A stretch of DNA of 64,000 bases from Ptiloglossa arizonensis (taxonomy: Eukaryota; Arthropoda; Insecta; Hymenoptera; Colletidae): NCBI RefSeq assembly GCF_051014685.1, contig NW_027478880.1, positions 1-64,000 on the forward strand. The letters run 5' to 3'. Every line of letters begins with the position of its first letter. The first letter of the stretch is position 1. Of this stretch, positions 36,980 to 50,606 are shown in pieces. The position numbers and the translations under genes were made by a program. The notes under the pieces are model-generated. The model made no database searches, was not told the DNA's origin, and saw only the letters and a program-made list of their open reading frames with translations.

Positions 36980-39280
36980 CCGCTGTAATCGGGCGAGTTT
37001 CTGCTTTCAGATGCAATAGGAATTTTTGGGTTAGGTCAATCCGTTCGCGAGATATGGGAGTTTGAAGCCAAGAAATGGTTGAGAAGGCAAAAAATTTTTC
37101 GCAATTCTGCTGCTCCAAACGCTTAACCAGAATGGCCTAGGGAAAAAATAAACATACCGTTGTAATCGGGCGAGTTTCTACTTTCAGAAGCAACAGGAAC
37201 TTTTGGTTTAGGTCAATCCGTTCGCGAGATATGGGAGTTTGAAGCTAAGAAATGGTTGAGAAGACAACAAATTTTTCGCACTTCTGCTGCTCCAAACGCT
37301 TAACCAGAATGGCCTAGGGAAAAAATACACAAACCGTTGTAATCGGGCGAGTTTCTACTTTCAGATGCAGTAGGAATTTTTGGGTTAGGTCAATCCGTTC
37401 GCGAGATATGGGAGTTTGAAGCCAAGAAATGGTTGAGAAGGCAAAAAATTTTTCGCAATTCTGCTGCTCCAAACGCTTAACAAGAATGGCCTAGGGAAAA
37501 AATACACATACCGTTGTAATCGGGCGAGTTTCTACTTTCAGACGCTACAGGAATTTTTGGGTTAGGTCAATCCGTTCGCGAGATATGGGAGTTTGACGCT
37601 AAGAAATGGTTGAGAGGACAACAAATTTTTCCCAATTCTGCTGCTCCAAACGCTTAACCAGAATGGCCTAGGGAAAAAATACACATACCGTTGTAATCGG
37701 GCGAGTCTCTACTTTCAGATGCAGTAGGAATTTTTGGGTTAGGTCAATCCGTTCGCGAGATATGGGAGTTTGAAGCCAAGAAATGGTTGAGAAGGCAAAA
37801 AATTTTTCACAATTCTGCTGCTCCACACGCTTAACCAGAATGGCCTAGGGAAAAAATACACATACCGTTGTAATCGGGCGAGTTTCTACTTTCAGATGCA
37901 ACAGGAATTTTTGGGTTACGACAATCCGTTCGCGAGGTATGGGAGTTTGAAGCCAAGAAATGGTTGAGAAGGCAGGAAATTTTTCGCAATTCTGCTGCTC
38001 CAAACGCTTAACAAGAATGGCCTAGGGAAAAAATACACATATCGTTGTAATCGGGCGAGTTTCTACTTTCAGATGAAACAGGAATTTTTTGGTTAGGTCA
38101 ATCCGTTCGCGAGATATGGGAGTTTGAAGCTAAGAAATGGTTGAGAAGACAACAAATTTTTCGCAATTCTGCTGCTCCAAACGCTTAACCAGAATGGCCT
38201 AGGGAAAAAATACACATACCGTTGTAATCGGGCGAGTTTCTACTTTCAGATGCAGTAGGAATTTTTGGGTTAGGTCAATCCGTTCGCGAGATATGGGAGT
38301 TTGAAGCCAAGAAATGGTTGAGAAGGCAAAAAATTTTTCGCAATTCTGCTGCTCCAAACGCTTAACAAGAATGGCCTAGGGAAAAAATACACATACCGTT
38401 GTAATCGGGCGAGTTTCTACTTTCAGATGCAACAGGAATTTTTTGGTTAGGTCAATCCGTTCGCGAGATATGGGAGTTTGAAGCTAAGAAATGGTTGAGA
38501 AGACAACAAATTTTTCGCACTTCTGCTGCTCCAAACGCTTAACCAGAATGGCCTAGGGAAAAAATACACACACCGCTGTAATCGGGCGAGTTTCTACTTT
38601 CAGACGCAACAGGAATTTTTGAGTTAGGTCATTCCGTTCGCGAGATATGGGAGTTTGAAGCCAAGGAATGGTTGAGAAGGCAAAAAATTTTTCGCAATTC
38701 AGCTGCTCCAAACGCTTAACCAGAATGGCCTAGGGAAAAAATACACATACCGTTGTAATCGGGCGAGTTTCTACTTTCAGATGCAACAGGAATTTTTGGG
38801 TTACGACAATCCGTTCGCGAGATATGGGAGTTTGAAGCCAAGAAATGGTTGAGAAGGCAGAAAATTTTTCGCAATTCTGCTGCTCCAAACGCTTAACAAG
38901 AATGGCCTAGGGAAAAAATACACATATCGTTGTAATCGGGCGAGTTTCTACTTTCAGATGCAACAGGAATTTTTTGGTTAGGTCAATCCGTTCGCGAGAT
39001 ATGGGAGTTTGAAGCTAAGAAATGGTTGAGAAGACAACAAATTTTTCGCACTTCTGCTGCTCCAAACGCTTAACCAGAATGGCCTAGGGAAAAAATACAC
39101 ATACCGTTGTAATCGGGCGAGTTTCTACTTTCAGATGCAGTAGGAATTTTTGGGTTAGGTCAATCCGTTCGCGAGATATGGGAGTTTGAAGCTAAGAAAT
39201 GGTTGAGAAGACAACAAATTTTTCGCACTTCTGCTGCTCCAAACGCTTAACCAGAATGGCCTAGGGAAAAAATACACATA
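36980..39280 (+). repeat. Region 4 13-monomer higher-order repeat, reference copy
   Basis: Thirteen monomers, 2301 bp, labelled a to m here: a CTGCTTTCAG/GCAATAGG; b GAAGCAACAGGAAC; c GCAGTAGG; d GCTACAGG with TTTCCCAATTC; e GAGTCTCTAC with CACAATTC and CCACACGC; f TTACGAC with AAGGCAGGAAA; g CATATCG with GATGAAACAGG; h GCAGTAGG; i TTTTTTGGTTAGG with ACACACA; j GTCATTCCG with TTCAG; k TTACGAC with AAGGCAGAAAA; l CATATCG with GATGCAACAGG; m GCAGTAGG with GAAGCTAAG. The a type returns at 39281. This family shares almost no order with region 1, though the monomer is the same. Confidence 0.9.
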
Positions 39281-42200
39281 CCGCTGTAATCGGGCGAGTT
39301 TCTGCTTTCAGATGCAATAGGAATTTTTGGGTTAGGTCAATCCGTTCGCGAGATATGGGAGTTTGAAGCCAAGAAATGGTTGAGAAGGCAAAAAATTTTT
39401 CGCAATTCTGCTGCTCCAAACGCTTAACCAGAATGGCCTAGGGAAAAAATAAACATACCGTTGTAATCGGGCGAGTTTCTACTTTCAGAAGCAACAGGAA
39501 CTTTTGGTTTAGGTCAATCCGTTCGCGAGATATGGGAGTTTGAAGCTAAGAAATGGTTGAGAAGACAACAAATTTTTCGCAATTCTGCTGCTCCAAACGC
39601 TTAACAAGAATGGCCTAGGGAAAAAATACACATACCGTTGTAATCGGGCGAGTTTCTACTTTCAGATGCAACAGGAATTTTTTGGTTAGGTCAATCCGTT
39701 CGCGAGATATGGGAGTTTGAAGCTAAGAAATGGTTGAGAAGACAACAAATTTTTCGCACTTCTGCTGCTCCAAACGCTTAACCAGAATGGCCTAGGGAAA
39801 AAATACACACACCGCTGTAATCGGGCGAGTTTCTACTTTCAGACGCAACAGGAATTTTTGAGTTAGGTCATTCCGTTCGCGAGATATGGGAGTTTGAAGC
39901 CAAGGAATGGTTGAGAAGGCAAAAAATTTTTCGCAATTCAGCTGCTCCAAACGCTTAACCAGAATGGCCTAGGGAAAAAATACACATACCGTTGTAATCG
40001 GGCGAGTTTCTACTTTCAGATGCAACAGGAATTTTTGGGTTACGACAATCCGTTCGCGAGATATGGGAGTTTGAAGCCAAGAAATGGTTGAGAAGGCAGA
40101 AAATTTTTCGCAATTCTGCTGCTCCAAACGCTTAACAAGAATGGCCTAGGGAAAAAATACACATATCGTTGTAATCGGGCGAGTTTCTACTTTCAGATGC
40201 AACAGGAATTTTTTGGTTAGGTCAATCCGTTCGCGAGATATGGGAGTTTGAAGCTAAGAAATGGTTGAGAAGACAACAAATTTTTCGCACTTCTGCTGCT
40301 CCAAACGCTTAACCAGAATGGCCTAGGGAAAAAATACACATACCGTTGTAATCGGGCGAGTTTCTACTTTCAGATGCAGTAGGAATTTTTGGGTTAGGTC
40401 AATCCGTTCGCGAGATATGGGAGTTTGAAGCCAAGAAATGGTTGAGAAGGCAAAAAATTTTTCGCAATTCTGCTGCTCCAAACGCTTAACAAGAATGGCC
40501 TAGGGAAAAAATACACATACCGTTGTAATCGGGCGAGTTTCTACTTTCAGACGCTACAGGAATTTTTGGGTTAGGTCAATCCGTTCGCGAGATATGGGAG
40601 TTTGACGCTAAGAAATGGTTGAGAGGACAACAAATTTTTCCCAATTCTGCTGCTCCAAACGCTTAACCAGAATGGCCTAGGGAAAAAATACACATACCGT
40701 TGTAATCGGGCGAGTCTCTACTTTCAGATGCAGTAGGAATTTTTGGGTTAGGTCAATCCGTTCGCGAGATATGGGAGTTTGAAGCCAAGAAATGGTTGAG
40801 AAGGCAAAAAATTTTTCACAATTCTGCTGCTCCACACGCTTAACCAGAATGGCCTAGGGAAAAAATACACATACCGTTGTAATCGGGCGAGTTTCTACTT
40901 TCAGATGCAACAGGAATTTTTGGGTTACGACAATCCGTTCGCGAGATATGGGAGTTTGAAGCCAAGAAATGGTTGAGAAGGCAGGAAATTTTTCGCAATT
41001 CTGCTGCTCCAAACGCTTAACAAGAATGGCCTAGGGAAAAAATACACATATCGTTGTAATCGGGCGAGTTTCTACTTTCAGATGAAACAGGAATTTTTTG
41101 GTTAGGTCAATCCGTTCGCGAGATATGGGAGTTTGAAGCTAAGAAATGGTTGAGAAGACAACAAATTTTTCGCAATTCTGCTGCTCCAAACGCTTAACCA
41201 GAATGGCCTAGGGAAAAAATACACATACCGTTGTAATCGGGCGAGTTTCTACTTTCAGATGCAGTAGGAATTTTTGGGTTAGGTCAATCCGTTCGCGAGA
41301 TATGGGAGTTTGAAGCCAAGAAATGGTTGAGAAGGCAAAAAATTTTTCGCAATTCTGCTGCTCCAAACGCTTAACAAGAATGGCCTAGGGAAAAAATACA
41401 CATACCGTTGTAATCGGGCGAGTTTCTACTTTCAGATGCAACAGGAATTTTTTGGTTAGGTCAATCCGTTCGCGAGATATGGGAGTTTGAAGCTAAGAAA
41501 TGGTTGAGAAGACAACAAATTTTTCGCACTTCTGCTGCTCCAAACGCTTAACCAGAATGGCCTAGGGAAAAAATACACACACCGCTGTAATCGGGCGAGT
41601 TTCTACTTTCAGACGCAACAGGAATTTTTGAGTTAGGTCATTCCGTTCGCGAGATATGGGAGTTTGAAGCCAAGGAATGGTTGAGAAGGCAAAAAATTTT
41701 TCGCAATTCAGCTGCTCCAAACGCTTAACCAGAATGGCCTAGGGAAAAAATACACATACCGTTGTAATCGGGCGAGTTTCTACTTTCAGATGCAACAGGA
41801 ATTTTTGGGTTACGACAATCCGTTCGCGAGATATGGGAGTTTGAAGCCAAGAAATGGTTGAGAAGGCAGAAAATTTTTCGCAATTCTGCTGCTCCAAACG
41901 CTTAACAAGAATGGCCTAGGGAAAAAATACACATATCGTTGTAATCGGGCGAGTTTCTACTTTCAGATGCAACAGGAATTTTTTGGTTAGGTCAATCCGT
42001 TCGCGAGATATGGGAGTTTGAAGCTAAGAAATGGTTGAGAAGACAACAAATTTTTCGCACTTCTGCTGCTCCAAACGCTTAACCAGAATGGCCTAGGGAA
42101 AAAATACACATACCGTTGTAATCGGGCGAGTTTCTACTTTCAGATGCAGTAGGAATTTTTGGGTTAGGTCAATCCGTTCGCGAGATATGGGAGTTTGAAG

Positions 42201-42289
42201 CTAAGAAATGGTTGAGAAGACAACAAATTTTTCGCACTTCTGCTGCTCCAAACGCTTAACCAGAATGGCCTAGGGAAAAAATACACATA
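39281..42289 (+). repeat. 17-monomer variant of the region 4 repeat
   Basis: The order is a, hybrid b, i, j, k, l, c, d, e, f, g, h, i, j, k, l, m: 3009 bp, 17 x 177. It can be read as a shortened unit (c to h and m missing) fused to a unit lacking a and b. The rare AAGGCAGGAAA of f and GATGAAACAGG of g are kept. Confidence 0.88.
39458..39634 (+). repeat. Hybrid monomer (b/h type)
   Basis: The left part is b (GAAGCAACAGGAACTTTTGGTT, GAAGCTAAG, AGACAACAAA), but the right part has CGCAATTCTG and AACAAGAATGG as in h, where b in the reference unit has CGCACTTCTG and AACCAG. It is followed by i, as h would be. The join is near the AAATTTTTCGCA tract. It explains the loss of c to h in this unit. 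Confidence 0.72.
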
Positions 42290-45200
42290 CCGCTGTAATC
42301 GGGCGAGTTTCTGCTTTCAGATGCAATAGGAATTTTTGGGTTAGGTCAATCCGTTCGCGAGATATGGGAGTTTGAAGCCAAGAAATGGTTGAGAAGGCAA
42401 AAAATTTTTCGCAATTCTGCTGCTCCAAACGCTTAACCAGAATGGCCTAGGGAAAAAATAAACATACCGTTGTAATCGGGCGAGTTTCTACTTTCAGAAG
42501 CAACAGGAACTTTTGGTTTAGGTCAATCCGTTCGCGAGATATGGGAGTTTGAAGCTAAGAAATGGTTGAAGACAACAAATTTTTCGCAATTCTGCTGCTC
42601 CAAACGCTTAACCAGAATGGCCTAGGGAAAAAATATACATACCGTTGTAATCGGGCGAGTTTCTACTTTCAGATGCAGTAGGAATTTTTGGGTTAGGTCA
42701 ATCCGTTCGCGAGATATGGGAGTTTGAAGCCAAGAAATGGTTGAGAAGGCAAAAAATTTTTCGCAATTCTGCTGCTCCAAACGCTTAACAAGAATGGCCT
42801 AGGGAAAAAATACACATACCGTTGTAATCGGGCGAGTTTCTATTTTCAGATGCAACAGGAATTTTTTGGTTAGGTCAATCCGTTCGCGAGATATGGGAGT
42901 TTGAAGCTAAGAAATGGTTGAGAAGACAACAAATTTTTCGCACTTCTGCTGCTCCAAACGCTTAACCAGAATGGCCTAGGGAAAAAATACACACACCGCT
43001 GTAATCGGGCGAGTTTCTACTTTCAGACGCAACAGGAATTTTTGAGTTAGGTCATTCCGTTCGCGAGATATGGGAGTTTGAAGCCAAGGAATGGTTGAGA
43101 AGGCAAAAAATTTTTCGCAATTCAGCTGCTCCAAACGCTTAACCAGATTGGCCTAGGGAAAAAATACACATACCATTGTAATCGGGCGAGTTTCTACTTT
43201 CAGATGCAACAGGAATTTTTGGGTTACGACAATCCGTTCGCGAGATATGGGAGTTTGAAGCCAAGAAATGGTTGAGAAGGCAGAAAATTTTTCGCAATTC
43301 TGCTGCTCCAAACGCTTAACAAGAATGGCCTAGGGAAAAAATACACATATCGTTGTAATCGGGCGAGTTTCTACTTTCAGATGCAACAGGAATTTTTTGG
43401 TTAGGTCAATCCGTTCGCGAGATATGGGAGTTTGAAGCTAAGAAATGGTTGAGAAGACAACAAATTTTTCGCACTTCTGCTGCTCCAAACGCTTAACCAG
43501 AATGGCCTAGGGAAAAAATACACATACCGTTGTAATCGGGCGAGTTTCTACTTTCAGATGCAATAGGAATTTTTGGGTTAGGTCAATCCGTTCGCGAGAT
43601 ATGGGAGTTTGAAGCCAAGAAATGGTTGAGAAGGCAAAAAATTTTTCGCAATTCTGCTGCTCCAAACCCTTAACCAGAATGGCCTAGGGAAAAAATAAAC
43701 ATACCGTTGTAATCGGGCGAGTTTCTACTTTCAGAAGCAACAGGAACTTTTGGTTTAGGTCAATCCGTTCGCGACATATGGGAGTTTGAAGCTAAGAAAT
43801 GGTTGAGAAGACAACAAATTTTTCGCACTTCTGCTGCTCCAAACGCTTAACCAGAATGGCCTAGGGAAAAAATACACAAACCGTTGTAATCGGGCGAGTT
43901 TCTACTTTCAGATGCAGTAGGAATTTTTGGGTTAGGTCAATCCGTTCGCGAGATATGGGAGTTTGAAGCCAAGAAATGGTTGAGAAGGCAAAAAATTTTT
44001 CGCAATTCTGCTGCTCCAAACGCTTAACAAGAATGGCCTAGGGAAAAAATACACATACCGTTGTAATCGGGCGAGTTTCTACTTTCAGACGCTACAGGAA
44101 TTTTTGGGTTAGGTCAATCCGTTCGCGAGATATGGGAGTTTGACGCTAAGAAATGGTTGAGAGGACAACAAATTTTTCCCAATTCTGCTGCTCCAAACGC
44201 TTAACCAGAATGGCCTAGGGAAAAAATACACATACCGTTGTAATCGGGCGAGTCTCTACTTTCAGATGCAGTAGGAATTTTTGGGTTAGGTCAATCCGTT
44301 CGCGAGATATGGGAGTTTGAAGCCAAGAAATGGTTGAGAAGGCAAAAAATTTTTCACAATTCTGCTGCTCCACACGCTTAACCAGAATGGCCTAGGGAAA
44401 AAATACACATACCGTTGTAATCGGGCGAGTTTCTACTTTCAGATGCAACAGGAATTTTTGGGTTACGACAATCCGTTCGCGAGATATGGGAGTTTGAAGC
44501 CAAGAAATGGTTGAGAAGGCAGAAAATTTTTCGCAATTCTGCTGCTCCAAACGCTTAACAAGAATGGCCTAGGGAAAAAATACACATATCGTTGTAATCG
44601 GGCGAGTTTCTACTTTCAGATGAAACAGGAATTTTTTGGTTAGGTCAATCCGTTCGCGAGATATGGGAGTTTGAAGCTAAGAAATGGTTGAGAAGACAAC
44701 AAATTTTTCGCAATTCTGCTGCTCCAAACGCTTAACCAGAATGGCCTAGGGAAAAAATACACATACCGTTGTAATCGGGCGAGTTTCTACTTTCAGATGC
44801 AGTAGGAATTTTTGGGTTAGGTCAATCCGTTCGCGAGATATGGGAGTTTGAAGCCAAGAAATGGTTGAGAAGGCAAAAAATTTTTCGCAATTCTGCTGCT
44901 CCAAACGCTTAACAAGAATGGCCTAGGGAAAAAATACACATACCGTTGTAATCGGGCGAGTTTCTACTTTCAGATGCAACAGGAATTTTTTGGTTAGGTC
45001 AATCCGTTCGCGAGATATGGGAGTTTGAAGCTAAGAAATGGTTGAGAAGACAACAAATTTTTCGCACTTCTGCTGCTCCAAACGCTTAACCAGAATGGCC
45101 TAGGGAAAAAATACACACACCGCTGTAATCGGGCGAGTTTCTACTTTCAGACGCAACAGGAATTTTTGAGTTAGGTCATTCCGTTCGCGAGATATGGGAG

Positions 45201-45296
45201 TTTGAAGCCAAGGAATGGTTGAGAAGGCAAAAAATTTTTCGCAATTCAGCTGCTCCAAACGCTTAACCAGAATGGCCTAGGGAAAAAATACACATA
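42290..45296 (+). repeat. 17-monomer variant of the region 4 repeat, second
   Basis: The order is a, b, c, i, j, k, l, a-like, b, c, d, e, f, g, h, i, j. Private marks are a two-base loss in TTGAAGACAAC (b), AAATATACAT, CTATTTTCAG, CCAGATTGG, the k monomer beginning CCATTG at 43173, AAACCCTTAACC, and GCGACATATGGG in the second b. The CCATTG mark recurs at 52200, exactly 51 monomers on, showing a long-distance copy. Confidence 0.85.
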
Positions 45297-47950
45297 CCGT
45301 TGTAATCGGGCGAGTTTCTACTTTCAGATGCAACAGGAATTTTTGGGTTACGACAATCCGTTCGCGAGATATGGGAGTTTGAAGCCAAGAAATGGTTGAG
45401 AAGGCAGAAAATTTTTCGCAATTCTGCTGCTCCAAACGCTTAACAAGAATGGCCTAGGGAAAAAATACACATATCGTTGTAATCGGGCGAGTTTCTACTT
45501 TCAGATGCAACAGGAATTTTTTGGTTAGGTCAATCCGTTCGCGAGATATGGGAGTTTGAAGCTAAGAAATGGTTGAGAAGACAACAAATTTTTCGCACTT
45601 CTGCTGCTCCAAACGCTTAACCAGAATGGCCTAGGGAAAAAATACACATACCGTTGTAATCGGGCGGGTGTCTACTTTCAGATGCAGTAGGAATTTTTGG
45701 GTTAGGTCAATCCGTTCGCGAGATATGGGAGTTTTAAGCCAAGAAATGGTTGAGAAGGCAAAAAATTTTTCGCAATTCTGCTGCTCCACACGCTTAACCA
45801 GAATGGCCTAGGGAAAAAATACACATACCGTTGTAATCGGGCGAGTTTCTACTTTCAGATGCAACAGGAATTTTTGGGTTAGGACAATCCGTTCGCGAGA
45901 TATGGGAGTTTGAAGCCAAGAAATGGTTGAGAAGGCAGAAAATTTTTCGCAATTCTGCTGCTCCAAACGCTTAACAAGAATGGCCTAGGGAAAAAATACA
46001 CATACCGTTGTAATCGGGCGAGTTTCTACTTTCAGATGCAACAGGAATTTTTGGGTTAGGTCAATCCGTTCGCGAGATATGGGAGTTTGAAGCTAAGGAA
46101 TGGTTGAGAAGACAACAAATTTTTCGCAATTCTGCTGCTCCAAACGCTTAACAAGAATGGCCTAGGGTAAAAATACACATACCGCTGTAATCGGGCGAGT
46201 TTCTACTTTCAGACGCAACAGGAATTTTTGAGTTAGGTCAATCCGTTCGCGAGATATGGGAGTTTGAAGCGAAGGAATGGTTGAGAAGGCGAAAAATTTT
46301 TCGCAATTCTGCTGCTCCAAACGCTTAACCAGAATGGCCTAGGGAAAAAATACACATACCGTTGTAATCGGGCGAGTTTCTACTTTCAGATGCAACAGGA
46401 ATTTTTGGGTTAGGTCAATCCGTTCGCGAGATATGGGAGTTTGACGCTAAGAAATGGTTGAGGAGACATCAAATTTTTCGCAATTCTGCTGCTCCAAACG
46501 CTTAACCAGAATGGCCTAGGGAAAAAATACACATACCGCTGTAATCGGGCGAGTTTCTACTTTCAGATGCAGTAGGAATTTTTGGGTTAGGTCAATCCGT
46601 TCGCGAGATATGGGAGTTTGAAGCCAAGAAATGGTTGAGAAGGCAAAAAATTTTTCGCAATTCTGCTGCTCCAAACGCTTAACAAGAATGGCCTAGGGAA
46701 AAAATACACATACCGTTGTAATCGGGCGAGTTTCTACTTTCAGACGCTACAGGAATTTTTGGGTTAGGTCAATCCGTTCGCGAGATATGGGAGTTTGACG
46801 CTAAGAAATGGTTGAGAGGACAACAAATTTTTCCCAATTCTGCTGCTCCAAACGCTTAACCAGAATGGCCTAGGGAAAAAATACACATACCGTTGTAATC
46901 GGGCGAGTTTCTACTTTCAGATGCAGTATGAATTTTTGGGTTAGGTCAATCCGTTCGCGAGATATGGGAGTTTGATGCCAAGAAATGGTTGAGAAGGCAA
47001 AAAATTTTTCACAATTCTGCCGATCCACACGCTTAACCAGAATGGCCTAGGGAAAAAATACACATACCGTTGTAATCGGGCGAGTTTCTACTTTCAGATG
47101 CAACAGGAATTTTTGGGTTACGACAATCCGTTCGCGAGATATGGGAGTTTGAAGCCAAGAAATGGTTGAGAAGGCAGAAAATTTTTCGCAATTCTGCTGC
47201 TCCAAACGCTTAACAAGAATGGCCTAGGGAAAAAATACACATATCGTTGTAATCGGGCGAGTTTCTACTTTCAGATGCAACAGGAATTTTTTGGTTAGGT
47301 CAATCCGTTCGCGAGATATGGGAGTTTGAAGCTAAGAAATGGTTGAGAAGACAACAAATTTTTCGCACTTCTGCTGCTCCAAACGCTTAACCAGAATGGC
47401 CTAGGGAAAAAATACACATACCGTTGTAATCGGGCGAGTTTCTACTTTCAGATGCAGTAGGAATTTTTGGGTTAGGTCAATCCGTTCGCGAGATATGGGA
47501 GTTTGAAGCCAAGAAATGGTTGAGAAGGCAAAAAATTTTTCACAATTCTGCTGCTCCACACGCTTAACCAGAATGGCCTAGGGAAAAAATACACATACCG
47601 TTGTAATCGGGCGAGTTTCTACTTTCAGATGCAACAGGAATTTTTGGGTTACGACAATCCGTTCGCGAGATATGGGAGTTTGAAGCCAAGAAATGGTTGA
47701 GAAGGCAGAAAATTTTTGCAATTCTGCTGCTCCAAACGCTTAACAAGAATGGCCTAGGGAAAAAATACACATATCGTTGTAATCGGGCGAGTTTCTACTT
47801 TCAGATGCAACAGGAATTTTTTGGTTAGGTCAATCCGTTCGCGAGATATGGGAGTTTGAAGCTAAGAAATGGTTGAGAAGACAACAAATTTTTCGCACTT
47901 CTGCTGCTCCAAACGCTTAACCAGAATGGCCTAGGGAAAAAATACACATA
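45297..47950 (+). repeat. Large duplicated block, copy beta
   Basis: Same monomer order as copy alpha at an offset of 11325 bp, including GTGTCTAC with GGGAGTTTTAAG and the one-base loss ATTTTTGCAATTC. It lacks the alpha monomer at 36076-36252, so the offset falls to 11148 bp beyond that point. Private changes are CGGGCGGGTG, GCAGTATGAATT, GATGCCAAG and TGCCGATCCACACGC. Confidence 0.9.
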
Positions 47951-48127
47951 CCGCTGTAATCGGGCGAGTTTCTGCTTTCAGATGCAATAGGAATTTTTGG
48001 GTTAGGTCAATCCGTTCGCGACATATGGGAGTTTGAAGCTAAGAAATGGTTGAGAAGACAACAAATTTTTCGCACTTCTGCTGCTCCAAACGCTTAACCA
48101 GAATGGCCTAGGGAAAAAATACACATA
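47951..48127 (+). repeat. Hybrid monomer (a/b type)
   Basis: The left part is a (CCGCTG, CTGCTTTCAG, GCAATAGGAATTTTTGGG) and the right part is b (GAAGCTAAG, AGACAAC, CGCACTTCTG). It carries the rare GCGACATATGGG that also marks the b monomer near 43770, which suggests a specific donor type. The join lies between about 48002 and 48020, just before or at the start of the conserved core. A normal a monomer follows. Confidence 0.75.
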
Positions 48128-48836
48128 CCGCTGTAATCGGGCGAGTTTCTGCTTTCAGATGCAATAGGAATTTTTGGGTTAGGTCAATCCGTTCGCGAGA
48201 TATGGGAGTTTGAAGCCAAGAAATGGTTGAGAAGGCAAAAAATTTTTCGCAATTCTGCTGCTCCAAACGCTTAACCAGAATGGCCTAGGGAAAAAATAAA
48301 CATACCGTTGTAATCGGGCGAGTTTCTACTTTCAGAAGCAACAGGAACTTTTGGTTTAGGTCAATCCGTTCGCGAGATATGGGAGTTTGAAGCTAAGAAA
48401 TGGTTGAGAAGACAACAAATTTTTCGCACTTCTGCTGCTCCAAACGCTTAACCAGAATGGCCTAGGGAAAAAAAAACACAAACCGTTGTAATCGGGCGAG
48501 TTTCTACTTTCAGATGCAGTAGGAATTTTTGGGTTAGGTCAATCCGTTCGCGAGATATGGGAGTTTGAAGCCAAGAAATGGTTGAGAAGGCAAAAAATTT
48601 TTCGCAATTCTGCTGCTCCAAACGCTTAACAAGAATGGCCTAGGGAAAAAATACACATACCGTTGTAATCGGGCGAGTTTCTACTTTCAGACGCTACAGG
48701 AATTTTTGGGTTAGGTCAATCCGTTCGCGAGATATGGGAGTTTGACGCTAAGAAATGGTTGAGAGGACAACAAATTTTTCCCAATTCTGCTGCTCCAAAC
48801 GCTTAACCAGAATGGCCTAGGGAAAAAATACACATA

Positions 48837-49721
48837 CCGTTGTAATCGGGCGAGTCTCTACTTTCAGATGCAGTAGGAATTTTTGGGTTAGGTTAATCCG
48901 TTCGCGAGATATGGGAGTTTGAAGCCAAGAAATGGTTGAGAAGGCAAAAAATTTTTCACAATTCTGCTGCTCCACACGCTTAACCAGAATGGCCTAGGGA
49001 AAAAATACACATACCGTTGTAATCGGGCGAGTTTCTACTTTCAGATGCAACAGGAATTTTTGGGTTACGACAATCCGTTCGCGAGATATGGGAGTTTGAA
49101 GCCAAGAAATGGTTGAGAAGGCAGGAAATTTTTCGCAATTCTGCTGCTCCAAACGCTTAACAAGAATGGCCTAGGGAAAAAATACACATATCGTTGTAAT
49201 CGGGCGAGTTTCTACTTTCAGATGAAACAGGAATTTTTTGGTTAGGTCAATCCGTTCGCGAGATATGGGAGTTTGAAGCTAAGAAATGGTTGAGAAGACA
49301 ACAAATTTTTCGCAATTCTGCTGCTCCAAACGCTTAACCAGAATGGCCTAGGGAAAAAATACACATACCGTTGTAATCGGGCGAGTTTCTACTTTCAGAT
49401 GCAGTAGGAATTTTTGGGTTAGGTCAATCCGTTCGCGAGATATGGGAGTTTGAAGCCAAGAAATGGTTGAGAAGGCAAAAAATTTTTCGCAATTCTGCTG
49501 CTCCAAACGCTTAACAAGAATGGCCTAGGGAAAAAATACACATACCGTTGTAATCGGGCGAGTTTCTACTTTCAGATGCAACAGGAATTTTTTGGTTAGG
49601 TCAATCCGTTTGCGAGATATGGGAGTTTGAAGCTAAGAAATGGTTGAGAAGACAACAAATTTTTCGCACTTCTGCTGCTCCAAACGCTTAACCAGAATGG
49701 CCTAGGGAAAAAATACACATA
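48837..49721 (+). repeat. Five-monomer (885-bp) duplication, left copy
   Basis: Monomers e, f, g, h, i. The i monomer carries the rare CCGTTTGCGAG, also present in the right copy. A private change here is GGTTAATCCG in e. Confidence 0.92.
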
Positions 49722-50606
49722 CCGTTGTAATCGGGCGAGTCTCTACTTTCAGATGCAGTAGGAATTTTTGGGTTAGGTCAATCCGTTCGCGAGATATGGG
49801 AGTTTGAAGCCAAGAAATGGTTGAGAAGGCAAAAAATTTTTCACAATTCTGCTGCTCCACACGCTTAACCAGAATGGCCTAGGGAAAAAATACACATACC
49901 GTTGTAATCGGGCGAGTTTCTACTTTCAGATGCAACAGGAATTTTTGGGTTACGACAATCCGTTCGCGAGATATGGGAGTTTGAAGCCAAGAAATGGTTG
50001 AGAAGGCAGGAAATTTTTCGCAATTCTGCTGCTCCAAACGCTTAACAAGAATGGCCTAGGGAAAAAATACACATATCGTTGTAATCGGGCGAGTTTCTAC
50101 TTTCAGATGAAACAGGAATTTTTTGGTTAGGTCAATCCGTTCGCGAGATATGGGAGTTTGAAGCTAAGAAATGGTTGAGAAGACAACAAATTTTTCGCAA
50201 TTCTGCTGCTCCAAACGCTTAACCAGAATGGCCTAGGGAAAAAATACACATACCGTTGTAATCGGGCGAGTTTCTACTTTCAGATGCAGTAGGAATTTTT
50301 GGGTTAGGTCAATCCGTTCGCGAGATATGGGAGTTTGAAGCCAAGAAATGGTTGAGAAGGCAAAAAATTTTTCGCAATTCTGCTGCTCCAAACGCTTAAC
50401 AAGAATGGCCTAGGGAAAAAATACACATACCGTTGTAATCGGGCGAGTTTCTACTTTCAGATGCAACAGGAATTTTTTGGTTAGGTCAATCCGTTTGCGA
50501 GATATGGGAGTTTGAAGCTAAGAAATGGTTGAGAAGACAACAAATTTTTCGCACTTCTGCTGCTCCAAACGCTTAACCAGAATGGCCTAGGGAAAAAATA
50601 CACACA
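49722..50606 (+). repeat. Five-monomer (885-bp) duplication, right copy
   Basis: Direct repeat of the preceding e to i block at exactly 885 bp, sharing CCGTTTGCGAG in i and AAGGCAGGAAA in f. One difference was seen in e (GGTCAATCCG). It is a very recent tandem duplication, or an assembly duplication. Confidence 0.92.
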
